DNA of 64,000 nt, from NCBI RefSeq assembly GCF_002005405.1, contig NZ_CP019728.1, positions 992,001-1,056,000 of the forward strand, written 5' to 3'. Positions 1-8,226 of this stretch are shown here, in pieces. Source of the stretch: Jeotgalibaca dankookensis (GTDB lineage: Bacteria > Bacillota > Bacilli > Lactobacillales > Aerococcaceae). Under the pieces are notes generated by a model. The model had not been told where the DNA came from. It was given only the letters and a program-made list of their open reading frames with translations, and searched no databases. A program made the position numbers and the translations under genes. The number at the start of each line of letters is the position of its first letter. The first letter of the stretch is position 1.

Positions 1-351
1 CCCCGCAAAGAAGATTTGTGGTGTTTTTCGTTGATCACTGGTCTGGACATTATAGAAGGAATGGTTTAAAAATTCAATCGCCGCACGTGCGCCTAGATAG
101 GATCCGCCAATACCGATTACTACCAGAACCTCAGAATCAGTTTGAATTTTTTTAGCTGCTTCTTTAATTCGAGTAAATTCTTCTTTGTCGTAGTTAGTAG
201 GCCAATCGACCCAACCGATGTAATCACTACCCGGTCCTGTACCTTTTCGTAAAGCTTTATCCGCCGTTTCTACTTGCGCCTGCATATAGTCTAACTCGTG
301 GTCGTTAAAAAACTGCAAAGCTTTTGAATAATCAAATTTAATGTGTGTCAT
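1..351 (-). CDS. pgi: Glucose-6-phosphate isomerase, N-terminal part (runs off the window start)
   Basis: The enzyme interconverts glucose 6-phosphate and fructose 6-phosphate in cytoplasmic glycolysis. Only the first 117 codons are inside the window. The translation starts [15 protein letters not shown] and contains the sugar-isomerase (SIS) motif [18 protein letters not shown] near residues 74-91, which is diagnostic of bacterial Pgi. The ATG is at 351-349, just upstream of a stop-rich gap. The next leftward gene (stop at 382) ends about 30 bp upstream, so read-through is possible. The C-terminal half, with the remaining catalytic residues, cannot be seen. Confidence 0.95.
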   Translation of the reverse strand, partial: MTHIKFDYSKALQFFNDHELDYMQAQVETADKALRKGTGPGSDYIGWVDWPTNYDKEEFTRIKEAAKKIQTDSEVLVVIGIGGSYLGARAAIEFLNHSFYNVQTSDQRKTPQIFFAG

Positions 352-381
352 TAGATCTCCCCTATCTACTTTACCTATTAT

Positions 382-783
382 TTAATTTGAATCGCTATTA
401 TAAACTGGAACCCCAGCAAATTCACAAGTATCTAAAAGCGTTTTTAGTTCTAGCGACCGGCGCCACTCAATATTTTCAACTCCAACTAACAAGTCGTCTT
501 GATTGTCAGGTCGCTCAACTAAATCGAATACAAATAGCGGGATATTGATTCTTTCTGCTTTTAAATTTGTCAGGTCCATCAATCTAAGAGAATCTGAATT
601 CGTATCCACATTCTTTAACAAAGCTTCCATTATGATTCCCATTGGAAACTTATCTTCTTTTTCAGTCTTATCATGTACAAATGAGATTGAATCACCATTA
701 TTTTCTACAAGAAAAAATGATTCTCCCCGCTGATTTGTTACCATGATTGTACCGGCAACAATTTTTAATTCTGTCGTAGTCAT
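382..783 (-). CDS. Hypothetical protein, possible degenerate NUDIX-like fold
   Basis: This 133-residue acidic soluble protein has no signal peptide or membrane segment. I do not recognise a named family. The start (KIVAGTIMVTNQRGESFFLV) resembles the first strands of a NUDIX domain, but no Nudix box (GX5EX7REUXEEXGU) is present, so hydrolase activity is not supported. The ATG at 783 has a purine-rich AAGGGAAGTGG sequence upstream. It lies between an S1-domain gene and pgi, all leftward with gaps of about 30 bp, so the three may be co-transcribed. Confidence 0.7.
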   Translation of the reverse strand: MTTTELKIVAGTIMVTNQRGESFFLVENNGDSISFVHDKTEKEDKFPMGIIMEALLKNVDTNSDSLRLMDLTNLKAERINIPLFVFDLVERPDNQDDLLVGVENIEWRRSLELKTLLDTCEFAGVPVYNSDSN

Positions 784-809
784 GCGCCCACTTCCCTTTA
801 AATGATAAG

Positions 810-1202
810 CTACCTGTCACTCATTTCTGCAATCCGTATTTGTTCGTCTTGCTGCGCTTCAGCAATCCACGTTGGCATCATTTTACTGAGTGTTTCAAAC
901 CCAATTTGTGGTGTGTACCGTCTCCGTCTGTGTCTCTTGGGCTTAATATTTGCGGGGATTGGCAAATGCTCTGTCGCCCTTAGAGATAGACTAATCTTTT
1001 GGGTATACTCATCAATATCAATGATTTTTGCTTCTACTTCATCACCAATTTGCACCATGTCCTCAAGATTGGTCACATACCCATGCTTACATTCAGAAAT
1101 ATGAATGAGACCTTGCGTTTGCTTATCAAGAGCAACAAATACACCATACGATTGAATACCAGTTATGGTACTGGTAATTGTGTCTCCTATTTTGTATTTC
1201 AT
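810..1202 (-). CDS. S1 RNA-binding domain protein (CvfD/YugI, general stress protein 13 type)
   Basis: A 130-residue protein with one N-terminal S1 domain (about residues 1-72, with GDTITSTITGIQSYGVFVAL and GLIHISE as the landmark strands) followed by a basic tail rich in K/R/H (KPKRHRRRRYTP). This matches the small S1 proteins called YugI/GSP13 in Bacillus and CvfD in streptococci. They bind RNA or ribosomes and act as post-transcriptional regulators. YugI also lies near pgi in Bacillus subtilis, which agrees with the neighbourhood here. The ATG at 1202 is preceded by GAAGGGATG. RNA targets cannot be inferred from sequence. Confidence 0.88.
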   Translation of the reverse strand: MKYKIGDTITSTITGIQSYGVFVALDKQTQGLIHISECKHGYVTNLEDMVQIGDEVEAKIIDIDEYTQKISLSLRATEHLPIPANIKPKRHRRRRYTPQIGFETLSKMMPTWIAEAQQDEQIRIAEMSDR

Positions 1203-1295
1203 ATATTGTTACATCCCTTCTTAATAAACATTGTAACATGGAATATAAAAAATATCGTTAATTATGGCTGATATTTACCTATCCGTTACGACAGT

Positions 1296-1883
1296 TTAAA
1301 GGATTTCAATACCCGTAATAACAACGTCTTCTACAGGTTTGTCATTTGCACCTTTTTCAACATTTTCTATTTTATGAACAACATCCATCCCCGAACGCAC
1401 TTGTCCAAAAACAGTATGACGTTGATCTAGCCATGGTGTTCCACCTTTTTCAGCATAAGCTTCCACGATTTCTGATGGCCAGCCACCTTTTTCTAATTGT
1501 TCTGGTTTTGTTGGTTCAATTGATTTCTTTGTCACAATAAAAAATTGACTGCCGTTTGTATTTGGACCAGCGTTTGCCATTGACAAGGCGCCTTTAATAT
1601 TGAAAGCATCCATACTAAACTCATCTTCAAATGAGTCTCCCCACAAACTTTCGCCGCCCATACCTGTACCGGTTGGATCGCCACCTTGAATCATAAAATC
1701 TTCAATGACGCGATGGAAAATAATGCCATCATAATAACCTTTTTTAGCTAATCCTAAAAAATTCTCGACTGTTTTTGGTGCTACATCCGGGAAAAGACTA
1801 ATATGGATGTCACCTGCGGTTGTATGCATAATAATATTTTTTTCATTTTCTGCTTTTTCTACTAATTGTGGTAATTTTGACAT
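1296..1883 (-). CDS. ppiB: Peptidyl-prolyl cis-trans isomerase, cyclophilin type
   Basis: A 195-residue cytoplasmic cyclophilin that catalyses cis-trans isomerisation of Xaa-Pro bonds during folding. The catalytic and binding core is clear: [15 protein letters not shown] (containing the active-site arginine), GSQFFI and the [10 protein letters not shown] strand. There is no signal peptide or lipobox, so it is not a secreted PrsA-like form. The ATG at 1883 has a strong GGGGGAG ribosome site. An insert between GSQFFI and WLDQRH ([20 protein letters not shown]) is typical of the Gram-positive subgroup. It is probably transcribed on its own, divergently from the gene at 2022. Confidence 0.95.
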   Translation of the reverse strand: MSKLPQLVEKAENEKNIIMHTTAGDIHISLFPDVAPKTVENFLGLAKKGYYDGIIFHRVIEDFMIQGGDPTGTGMGGESLWGDSFEDEFSMDAFNIKGALSMANAGPNTNGSQFFIVTKKSIEPTKPEQLEKGGWPSEIVEAYAEKGGTPWLDQRHTVFGQVRSGMDVVHKIENVEKGANDKPVEDVVITGIEIL

Positions 1884-2021
1884 TGTAACTCCCCCTTTTC
1901 ATCAATTCTAACATAGGAAAGGGAAAGGTTTCTACAAAGATAACTTTTTTTGTTAGCAGGCATCCTCCGTTTCGTGTTATCATTGCTTTAAACATATTAC
2001 GAATGCGAAAGGTGTTTGCGG

Positions 2022-2510
2022 ATGATAATTTTTAATAATTTTCCTTTGATAAGCGCGTTAAGCGCAATTTTCTTTACGCAAATCATTAAATTTCCAATTG
2101 CTTTTTTGTTAAAGGATAGTAAAACATCTTTATCTATCGTTACCACAACAGGCGGAATGCCTAGCTCACATTCCGCCGGTGTGACTGCTTTAATTACAGC
2201 ACTAATTTTAGAATATGGTTATGCTTCTGGATACGTCGCGATTGCAACGACATTTGGCGTGATTGTTATGTTTGACTCGATGGGTGTGCGTCGTCAAAGT
2301 GGTGAACAAGGAATTGTTCTAGCGGATATGTTTGCCGAATTAAAAAAGCTAAGTCATCAGCACAATTCCGAAGAGACACCCATTGATAAAAAAATGATTA
2401 TCAAAAAGTACCTAGGACATAAACCAACTGAAGTAATCGTAGGGTTATTAACGGGTATCTTTATTGCCTTTATTGTTAATCTTATTTATACTCACTTTGG
2501 TATTTTGTAA
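2022..2510 (+). CDS. Divergent PAP2 family membrane protein (DUF212, YuiD-like)
   Basis: A hydrophobic protein of 162 residues. It carries the DUF212 signature GGMPSSHSAGVTAL (about residues 44-57), a variant of the PAP2 acid-phosphatase motif, and RRQSGEQG, with membrane segments at both ends and around the motif. The family is annotated as divergent PAP2; its substrate is not established. I chose ATG 2022 because AAAGGTG at 2008-2014 sits 7 bp upstream; the TTG at 2016 would be too close. It heads a rightward group with fnr-like and pgpA-like genes, and the spacing to the next gene is 20 bp. Confidence 0.88.
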   Translation: MIIFNNFPLISALSAIFFTQIIKFPIAFLLKDSKTSLSIVTTTGGMPSSHSAGVTALITALILEYGYASGYVAIATTFGVIVMFDSMGVRRQSGEQGIVLADMFAELKKLSHQHNSEETPIDKKMIIKKYLGHKPTEVIVGLLTGIFIAFIVNLIYTHFGIL

Positions 2511-2530
2511 AAAACACGGGAGGAATACAT

Positions 2531-3520
2531 TTGTTAGAAGAAGATATTTTTGATATCACCATCATTGGTGGTGGACCTGCCGGTATGTTCACAGCTTTTT
2601 ACGCAGGCTTAAGACAAGCGAAAGTAAAAATTATCGAAGCCTTACCACAACTTGGCGGACAACCTGGCATGCTTTATGCTGAAAAAGTCATTTATGATGT
2701 GGCGGGTCTCCCTGCTGTTACTGGCGAAGAACTCGTCCATAATTTATTTGAACAACTCAATCGATTCGACACAACAATCTGTTGTAATGAAGAAGCATTT
2801 GATTTAACTAAGCGTGAGGACGGTATTTTTGAGATACAAACCGCCAAACAAAAACATTTTTCTAAAGCCGTTATCATTTCTGCTGGCAATGGCGCTTTTA
2901 GACCGCGAAAACTTAAAATCGATCATGCCGAACTTTATGAGAATAGTAATCTGCACTATTTTGTTAATAATATTGAAAGTTTTAGAGATAAAACAATTGC
3001 TATTTGTGGTGGTGGCGATTCAGCTGTTGACTGGGCATTAACGCTAGAACCAATTGCTAAAAAGGTACTGTTAGTTCATCGTCGTCCTCAGTTCAGAGCG
3101 CAAGAGCATAGTATCCATCTCTTGTCACGCTCATCCGTAGAGGTCCTAACTCCTTATGTTCCTACTTCTATTAATGGAGACGGTGACCGATTATCTAGTG
3201 TGACGTTGCAAGAGGTACGTAAAGATAATTATATAGATATTGATGTTGATGATTTTTTAGTGAATTATGGTTTCTCTTCTTCAATTGGGGGCATGAAAAA
3301 ATGGGGGTTTGATGTTGAAGGAAATGCTATTACGGCAAATTCTAAAATGGAAACAACGATCCCAGGGGTTTATGCTGTGGGGGACGTCAGTACCTACGAA
3401 GGAAAAGTTAAATTAATTGCAACAGGGTTTGGCGAAGCACCGACGGCAGTTAACAACGCAATGGTATACATTAACCCAGATACAAGGGTCCAGCCCATGC
3501 ACAGTACATCTTTGTTTTAA
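2531..3520 (+). CDS. Ferredoxin--NADP reductase, thioredoxin-reductase-like type
   Basis: A 329-residue FAD/NAD(P)-binding oxidoreductase. The FAD-binding GGGPAG is near residues 13-18, the NADP-binding GGGDSAVDWA near 160-170, and the C-terminal FAD contact AVGDV near 280. It lacks the CxxC redox pair of true thioredoxin reductase, which places it in the YumC type of ferredoxin/flavodoxin-NADP reductases. This type moves electrons between NADPH and ferredoxin or flavodoxin and is often essential in Firmicutes. The TTG start at 2531 is supported by GGGAGGA at 2517-2523. It is co-oriented with its neighbours at gaps of 20-25 bp. Confidence 0.93.
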   Translation: MLEEDIFDITIIGGGPAGMFTAFYAGLRQAKVKIIEALPQLGGQPGMLYAEKVIYDVAGLPAVTGEELVHNLFEQLNRFDTTICCNEEAFDLTKREDGIFEIQTAKQKHFSKAVIISAGNGAFRPRKLKIDHAELYENSNLHYFVNNIESFRDKTIAICGGGDSAVDWALTLEPIAKKVLLVHRRPQFRAQEHSIHLLSRSSVEVLTPYVPTSINGDGDRLSSVTLQEVRKDNYIDIDVDDFLVNYGFSSSIGGMKKWGFDVEGNAITANSKMETTIPGVYAVGDVSTYEGKVKLIATGFGEAPTAVNNAMVYINPDTRVQPMHSTSLF

Positions 3521-3544
3521 ACCACTAGGAAGGAACGTGAGATA

Positions 3545-4051
3545 ATGATAAAAAGTGCAAGCGAACTACATGAAAAAGCAGTTAGTCTAATTAAAGAGCG
3601 TGGTGTTGAAATTGAGGACATTGCATCTTTAGTTTTGTTTCTACAAAAAGATTATGTTGACGATTTAACCTTAGAATTTTGTTGTGAAAACGTTGAGGCT
3701 GTTTTATTAAAACGAGAGGTTCAAAATGCTGTTATTACCGGCATTGAGTTGGATATGTTGGCGGAAAAAGGGCTACTTTCTCAACCACTTGCCGATATTT
3801 TACTAAATGATGAAGGCCTTTATGGTATTGACGAAATCATGGCACTTTCGATTGTTAATGTGTACGGTTCTATCGGGTTTACGAACTATGGATACATCGA
3901 TAAACTTAAACCAGGTATTTTAAAAAAATTAAACGATAAAAATGATCCATCTTGTCATACTTTTTTAGATGATATTATCGGCGCAATTGCTGCTGCAGCC
4001 GCAAGCCGAATCGCACATGACGATCCCAACAAATCGTATATCATGCAATAA
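3545..4051 (+). CDS. Phosphatidylglycerophosphatase A family protein (PgpA/YutG)
   Basis: A 168-residue protein matching the Gram-positive PgpA/YutG family. The C-terminal core HTFLDDIIGAIAAAAASRIA (about residues 138-157) and the central DEIMALSIVNVYGSIGFTNYG block are the landmarks. The family is linked to phosphatidylglycerophosphate dephosphorylation or related lipid metabolism, but biochemical proof for the Gram-positive branch is thin. The ATG at 3545 follows AGGAAGG. It is the last gene of the 2022-4051 group and ends directly at a bidirectional terminator. Confidence 0.85.
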   Translation: MIKSASELHEKAVSLIKERGVEIEDIASLVLFLQKDYVDDLTLEFCCENVEAVLLKREVQNAVITGIELDMLAEKGLLSQPLADILLNDEGLYGIDEIMALSIVNVYGSIGFTNYGYIDKLKPGILKKLNDKNDPSCHTFLDDIIGAIAAAAASRIAHDDPNKSYIMQ

Positions 4052-4090
4052 AAAATAGGATTATCCCTTTAGGGGGTATCCTATTTTTTT
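4050..4090. terminator. Bidirectional rho-independent terminator
   Basis: A perfect-looking stem AAAAAATAGGAT..ATCCTATTTTTTT with an inner TCCC/GGGG pairing closes around a short loop. T-tracts lie on both strands. It ends the rightward group at 4051 and overlaps the last codons of the leftward membrane-protein gene. Confidence 0.9.
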
Positions 4091-4695
4091 GAGTAGATGT
4101 GTAAACTTAACAACCCGGCTTCTAGAATTGCAAATACTAGTATAAAGCAGTGCATAAAAAATGTTTGTGGTAGTGCCATAATAATTGGGTCTGTTCGGTA
4201 GTCAAACAGCCAAGCATCATTATTGAAAAACAATTCATGAAAAGTAATAAATAACTGATCAAAATTAATAAATATGAGAAAAAGTAAAACGATAGGAATA
4301 AAAATTAATAAACGCGTTGGTTGAATTAATTCCCATAAACGACCATTCTTCTTTTTAATGCGTAAAAAAAAGAAAGAAAGAAAACCTGTTACAATCAAAA
4401 TAAAGTAGTCCAGTAAAAAAAGAGTTTTTACTTCTTGAAAGTGGAAAAGACCATTAGCAGAAGATGGAAAATCAGGCATTTCTAACTGCTCAATCCACGG
4501 GAAATTCAAGTAGTTTATCAATATCCGATAATTTTCTAAAATGACTTCTTTCGATATACCAATGCGTTCGGGTATATTAAAATAAGCAACATCAAACGCA
4601 TATAAAGGTGTAAAATTTATCGTAATTGCGATTGCTAATGACAAGATAAACAAAAAGGCTGCCAAAAGTCCTAGGCTATTCTTTACTACTTTCAT
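4081..4695 (-). CDS. TIGR01906 family integral membrane protein
   Basis: A 204-residue membrane protein with about four helices: near residues 8-28, 92-112, 129-148 and 178-198. An extracytoplasmic loop containing FDVAYFNIPERIGIS lies between the first two. This matches the lactobacillales TIGR01906/DUF1461 family, whose function is unknown. The ATG overlaps the stop of the upstream yutF-like gene by 4 bp (ATGA), so translation is probably coupled. It is the last gene of the 5'-nucleotidase/yutD/yutF operon, and its stop lies inside a bidirectional terminator. Confidence 0.88.
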   Translation of the reverse strand: MKVVKNSLGLLAAFLFILSLAIAITINFTPLYAFDVAYFNIPERIGISKEVILENYRILINYLNFPWIEQLEMPDFPSSANGLFHFQEVKTLFLLDYFILIVTGFLSFFFLRIKKKNGRLWELIQPTRLLIFIPIVLLFLIFINFDQLFITFHELFFNNDAWLFDYRTDPIIMALPQTFFMHCFILVFAILEAGLLSLHIYSKK

Positions 4696-5465
4696 TCTTC
4701 AAACCTCCATTCGCTTAAATCTTTCACGATATAAGTAGGTTTTTTGATATATTGCTCCAAATCTTTTGCTTTTGTAATACCAGTTAGGGTCATAATCGTA
4801 TCCATGCCATAATCAATCCCCGCTAATATATCGGTTTTATAATTATCACCCACCATTGCAACATCACTTTTCTCAAGCCCTATCCGTTTTAGTGCCCCGT
4901 CCATAATATAGCCAAAAGGTTTACCAATAATGATTGGTTCTTTTTGCGTACTGGTTTTTAAAAAAGCAGTAATGGCTCCAGCACCAGGCATAAAGCCCTT
5001 TTCTGTTGGCAAATTAACATCAGGATTTGTAACAATAAATGCGGCTCCGTTTCGAATAGCCGTACTTGCTTGTGCTAGTTCATTATAGGTAGCATTTCTA
5101 TCCAACCCTTGAATAACGACTTCGATATCCTGATCTGTATATTTCAAACCGGCATCTTTAACTTGTTGAATAAGCGCATCCTCTCCTATAACATAGGTGC
5201 GTGCTTGTGGATAGTTTCGTTTAACATAATCAACTGCTGCTAATCCACTCGTATAGATTTGCTCTTCGCTCGCTTGAATATTGCAGACATCTTTTAAATG
5301 CGAAACAACATCAAGAGGTGTTTTCGTTGCATTATTTGTTACGTATAGATAGGGGATTTTCAATCGATCTAATTGATTAATAAATATTTTCGCTGTTTCG
5401 ATAGGTGCCGTCCCATTATACATAGTACCATCTAAATCAATAAAGTAACCTTTATAATTTTTAAT
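4692..5465 (-). CDS. HAD-superfamily phosphatase, YutF/NagD type, with an apparent AUU start
   Basis: A cytoplasmic phosphosugar or nucleotide-type HAD phosphatase of 257 residues. Motif I is FIDLDGT at residues 8-14, motif II VTNNATKT near residues 52-59, and motif III/IV is GKPFGYI...MVGDNYKTDI. The first ATG (5423) lies after motif I, so it cannot be the start of a working enzyme. The reading frame stays open upstream to a TGA at 5474-5472. The only candidates there are CTG at 5471 and ATT at 5465; ATT gives IKNYKGYFIDLDGT, matching the family N-terminus, with AAGGAAG about 10 bp upstream. A mutated start, a consensus error or genuine near-cognate initiation are all possible. Confidence 0.85.
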   Translation of the reverse strand: MKNYKGYFIDLDGTMYNGTAPIETAKIFINQLDRLKIPYLYVTNNATKTPLDVVSHLKDVCNIQASEEQIYTSGLAAVDYVKRNYPQARTYVIGEDALIQQVKDAGLKYTDQDIEVVIQGLDRNATYNELAQASTAIRNGAAFIVTNPDVNLPTEKGFMPGAGAITAFLKTSTQKEPIIIGKPFGYIMDGALKRIGLEKSDVAMVGDNYKTDILAGIDYGMDTIMTLTGITKAKDLEQYIKKPTYIVKDLSEWRFEE

Positions 5466-5485
5466 TGTCAGTCACTTCCTTTTGT

Positions 5486-6136
5486 CTAATCTTCCAATTT
5501 ATGAATTTGAAAACTTGTTTTAGGTGTATCAACCTTTTTTACCGATTTCGTTTTCGGTTTTGTATTTGCTTGCTTTTGTTTGTCAGTGTTTTTAATAACA
5601 AATTCTTTTTTTTGTTCTATTTTATCCGTTTTTTTAGGGGTTTTCTTTTTACTTTTATTTTCTGATACAGGTGACTCTTGTGGTTCTTTATTACGTTTGC
5701 GTTTGCGTTTATTCCGTGTTTTTTTGCGGTCACTTGCTTCTTTCTCCAAAACAAAGTAAGCACAACCAAAATTGCAATATTCATACAAATAATCTTCTAG
5801 AAAACTAATCTTTTTGTCAAAGCCTGCTCGGTTATTACTGTCTTGGTAAAAACCCTTCAGACGCAATTGATCATAACCCCAATCACCAACGATGTAGTCA
5901 TATTTACTTAATATAGAATTATAGCGTTTAGCGATTCCTTCTGTATTAACTGCATCACGATAGTTTTCGACGATATGATACGTAACACCTTCAATTTTAA
6001 TTTTCCCTTCATCAAGCAACTCAACCTGACTTAAATTTTGTGGCTTGTCTTCAGTTGTATCATCAATATTCCCGTCGATTAAAACGTCTAATTGCGATTG
6101 AACTTTTTCTTTGATAGAATCCTTTTTCGGCTTCAT
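5486..6136 (-). CDS. YutD family protein with long lysine-rich C-terminal tail
   Basis: Residues 40-135 form the YutD (DUF1027) domain, with KIKIEGVTYHIVENYRDAVN and YDYIVGDWGYDQLRLKGFY as landmarks. The family is conserved in Bacilli next to yutF, and its function is unknown. Residues 140-210 are a low-complexity tail dominated by Lys, Arg, Glu and Thr (for example KKTRNKRKRKRNKEPQ), which is unusual because YutD is normally about 100 residues. The tail could bind nucleic acid or be disordered. The ATG overlaps the stop of the upstream nucleotidase gene (ATGA), indicating translational coupling. Confidence 0.88.
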   Translation of the reverse strand: MKPKKDSIKEKVQSQLDVLIDGNIDDTTEDKPQNLSQVELLDEGKIKIEGVTYHIVENYRDAVNTEGIAKRYNSILSKYDYIVGDWGYDQLRLKGFYQDSNNRAGFDKKISFLEDYLYEYCNFGCAYFVLEKEASDRKKTRNKRKRKRNKEPQESPVSENKSKKKTPKKTDKIEQKKEFVIKNTDKQKQANTKPKTKSVKKVDTPKTSFQIHKLED

Positions 6137-7536
6137 ACTTTCACCTCGTTATTTTCGGAAATTGGATATTGTTTATTAAAATAGAGCGAGAAAATCTCCC
6201 TTAAAAAATAGGGGGTTAGTAGCTTAATGCTACCTTTCTCTTCAATCAAGGGAAAGAAACTGATATAACGGTAATGATCTACGGTTACAAACTCTATCAA
6301 TTGATCGTCTCTGATAGGAAGCCCTTGGTGGTAAATAAGCGCTTCTTCTTGGTTAACCTCAATCCCCTTATAAACTAGCTCTCCAAAAATTTTACCACGA
6401 AAACCCATTCCAGTCACTGGCCTAGTCAAAAGATTGTGACGCATCTCTTCCATTCCCCAAATAAGCGCTTTAAATGCTTGACCTGTCATTCGGCAAACAA
6501 TCAAACGCATTGGATGTGGAAGAATGCGGTGTATCGTTTCTTTCGTTACTGTTCCAGCTGGTAAATCTTCTAAAAATAGACCTGAATTTAATATGCCAAT
6601 CTCACTACACGCATAATCGCAAATAGCATCCAAACCTAAATAAACCAAGTCTGTAGCAAAAAGCCAATCGGTTCTAAAAGTAAAAGGGATAGTAGCAATT
6701 TCTTGTTTTGCTAATAAATTATTTCCCTTTTGCCGTAATTGGTTTACACGATTGAGATCTTCTTTTTCTTGAGGAAGATTTGTACACGCGATTAACTCGG
6801 TCGTTTTATTCTTTACTTGTCCTTTTATATGACTGATTACAGTATGACCAATATATTGCCCCCATTTCCCGCCACCAGTCAATAAGGTATCCTTAATCAT
6901 ATCACCTTCTGGTAAAACGTGGTGGGTATGAGCGCCTAAAATTACATCAAATTCAGGATACCTTTTAGCTAAACGCTCGTCTTCTCGAATACCCATATGG
7001 GAAAGCAGAATAATAAAATCACTTCTTGAACGTAATTCTGCAAGAATTTTTGGTAATACATCATCAGATTCTTTAGGAACCCAACCGTTTGGAAGGTAAC
7101 TGAGATAAAGAGGAGCAGTTAGACCGACAATCCCCACTCGCATATCATTTTTTGTTTTTAAAACAAGCCACGGTTCAGCCCAATCTGGTCGTTTCCCGGT
7201 TTCTTCATCAAATAAGTTCGCTACAACAACTGGGAAATCGGCCCTATCATATAAATGATTGAGAACGTCTTTTCTGTTACCAATCCCTTCATTATTTCCA
7301 ATCGTAACAGCATTTAAAGGAAGGGAGTCCATCATATTAACATTTGCGCGTCCATCTGTTGCCTCAGTAAGTGGATGTGAGCGATCCATGAAGTCTCCAA
7401 GGTCAAAAAATAAAACATCTTCGCCTTTTTCTTCATGAAAGTGTTTTTGCTCATTCATAAACCGTTGCGTTTGAGGCCAGTTTTTAAAGTGTGAATGTAA
7501 ATCATTTATATGGTAGATATGGATATCTTTATACAT
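6133..7536 (-). CDS. Bifunctional metallophosphatase/5'-nucleotidase (YunD-like)
   Basis: A 467-residue enzyme with an N-terminal calcineurin-like metallophosphoesterase domain and a C-terminal 5'-nucleotidase domain. In the first, NDLHSHFKNW near residues 11-20, DLGDFMD, GNNEG and GAHTHH supply the di-metal ligands. The second covers about residues 280-440. There is no signal peptide, so it is predicted to be cytoplasmic, unlike secreted UshA-type enzymes. It heads the operon with yutD, yutF and the TIGR01906 gene. A second paralogue sits at 36635-38068. Confidence 0.92.
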   Translation of the reverse strand: MYKDIHIYHINDLHSHFKNWPQTQRFMNEQKHFHEEKGEDVLFFDLGDFMDRSHPLTEATDGRANVNMMDSLPLNAVTIGNNEGIGNRKDVLNHLYDRADFPVVVANLFDEETGKRPDWAEPWLVLKTKNDMRVGIVGLTAPLYLSYLPNGWVPKESDDVLPKILAELRSRSDFIILLSHMGIREDERLAKRYPEFDVILGAHTHHVLPEGDMIKDTLLTGGGKWGQYIGHTVISHIKGQVKNKTTELIACTNLPQEKEDLNRVNQLRQKGNNLLAKQEIATIPFTFRTDWLFATDLVYLGLDAICDYACSEIGILNSGLFLEDLPAGTVTKETIHRILPHPMRLIVCRMTGQAFKALIWGMEEMRHNLLTRPVTGMGFRGKIFGELVYKGIEVNQEEALIYHQGLPIRDDQLIEFVTVDHYRYISFFPLIEEKGSIKLLTPYFLREIFSLYFNKQYPISENNEVKV

Positions 7537-7564
7537 TTTATCCCAACTTTTTAGGTTATTAAAA

Positions 7565-7588
7565 AAGCCTCAAGAAAATACGAGGCTT
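7565..7588 (-). terminator. Rho-independent terminator of the MarR gene
   Basis: Stem AAGCCTC/GAGGCTT with a 9-nt loop, followed on the minus strand by a T-rich tract. It directly follows the marR stop at 7598. Confidence 0.85.
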
Positions 7589-7597
7589 CATCTCAAT

Positions 7598-8041
7598 TTA
7601 TTTTTTATTCCATTCTTCGGCATGTAAGCCTACTTTTCTTACGAGCTCAATGTAGGTCGACAGCTCTTCGGGACTTAAGGCAGAAAATATATTTGATATA
7701 TCTGCCTCATTAATTGGAAATATTTCATCCATTAATGCTCGCCCTTCATCTGTAATACTTGTATAAATAACGCGACGGTCTGTTGCACATGGTTTACGAT
7801 GAACGAGCCCTTTTCCTTCTAATTTATCAATAACATAAGTCAAGCTACTGCTAGCAAGCAGAATCTTTTTACCAATACTTTGAATTGGTTGTTCACCTTT
7901 GTTATATAAAAGTTCTAATACACCAAATTCAGAACTGTTTAATCCAAATTTTGAAATACTTCTTTTAACACTCTCTTGTACATGCTGTGATGAACGTAAT
8001 AAGACAGTGAGTGCTTTTAAAGCGCTGGCTGAATCCCCCAT
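7598..8041 (-). CDS. MarR family transcriptional regulator
   Basis: A 147-residue winged-helix dimeric regulator. The DNA-binding core covers about residues 35-100 (FGVLELLYNKGEQPIQSIGK, then LVHRKPCATDRRVIYTSITDEG, the DRR wing typical of MarR). It is divergent from a quinone oxidoreductase gene starting at 8227, the classic arrangement for MhqR/YodB-like repressors of quinone or electrophile detoxification. No cysteine lies near the N-terminus; the only one is C75 or so in the wing, so redox sensing by an N-terminal Cys is not supported. The ligand is unknown. Confidence 0.9.
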   Translation of the reverse strand: MGDSASALKALTVLLRSSQHVQESVKRSISKFGLNSSEFGVLELLYNKGEQPIQSIGKKILLASSSLTYVIDKLEGKGLVHRKPCATDRRVIYTSITDEGRALMDEIFPINEADISNIFSALSPEELSTYIELVRKVGLHAEEWNKK

Positions 8042-8060
8042 TTACTTCTCCTCATTTCGT

Positions 8061-8070
8061 TTGAATTCAA
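8061..8070. promoter_or_regulatory. 10-bp perfect palindrome between marR and the quinone oxidoreductase gene
   Basis: TTGAATTCAA is a perfect inverted repeat 20 bp upstream of the marR start and within the divergent intergenic region. MarR proteins usually bind such short palindromes in this position, so it is a candidate operator. No second copy is obvious. Confidence 0.4.
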
Positions 8071-8226
8071 GCTAAGATTACCACTTCACTAAAATGATGT
8101 CAAAACAAATAATATTAAAAAAATTAAACGGAATAAAAAATCTCGGTATAGAGATACGTGAATCGTTGCTAATTTTCTTAGACTGTTATAAAGTAACGTT
8201 AAGAAATGACGAAAGGAGTTTTGTCA

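Noticed and set aside
5465-5665. 66-residue rightward ORF full of Phe
   Set aside because: It is the antisense shadow of the Lys-rich tail of the YutD gene.
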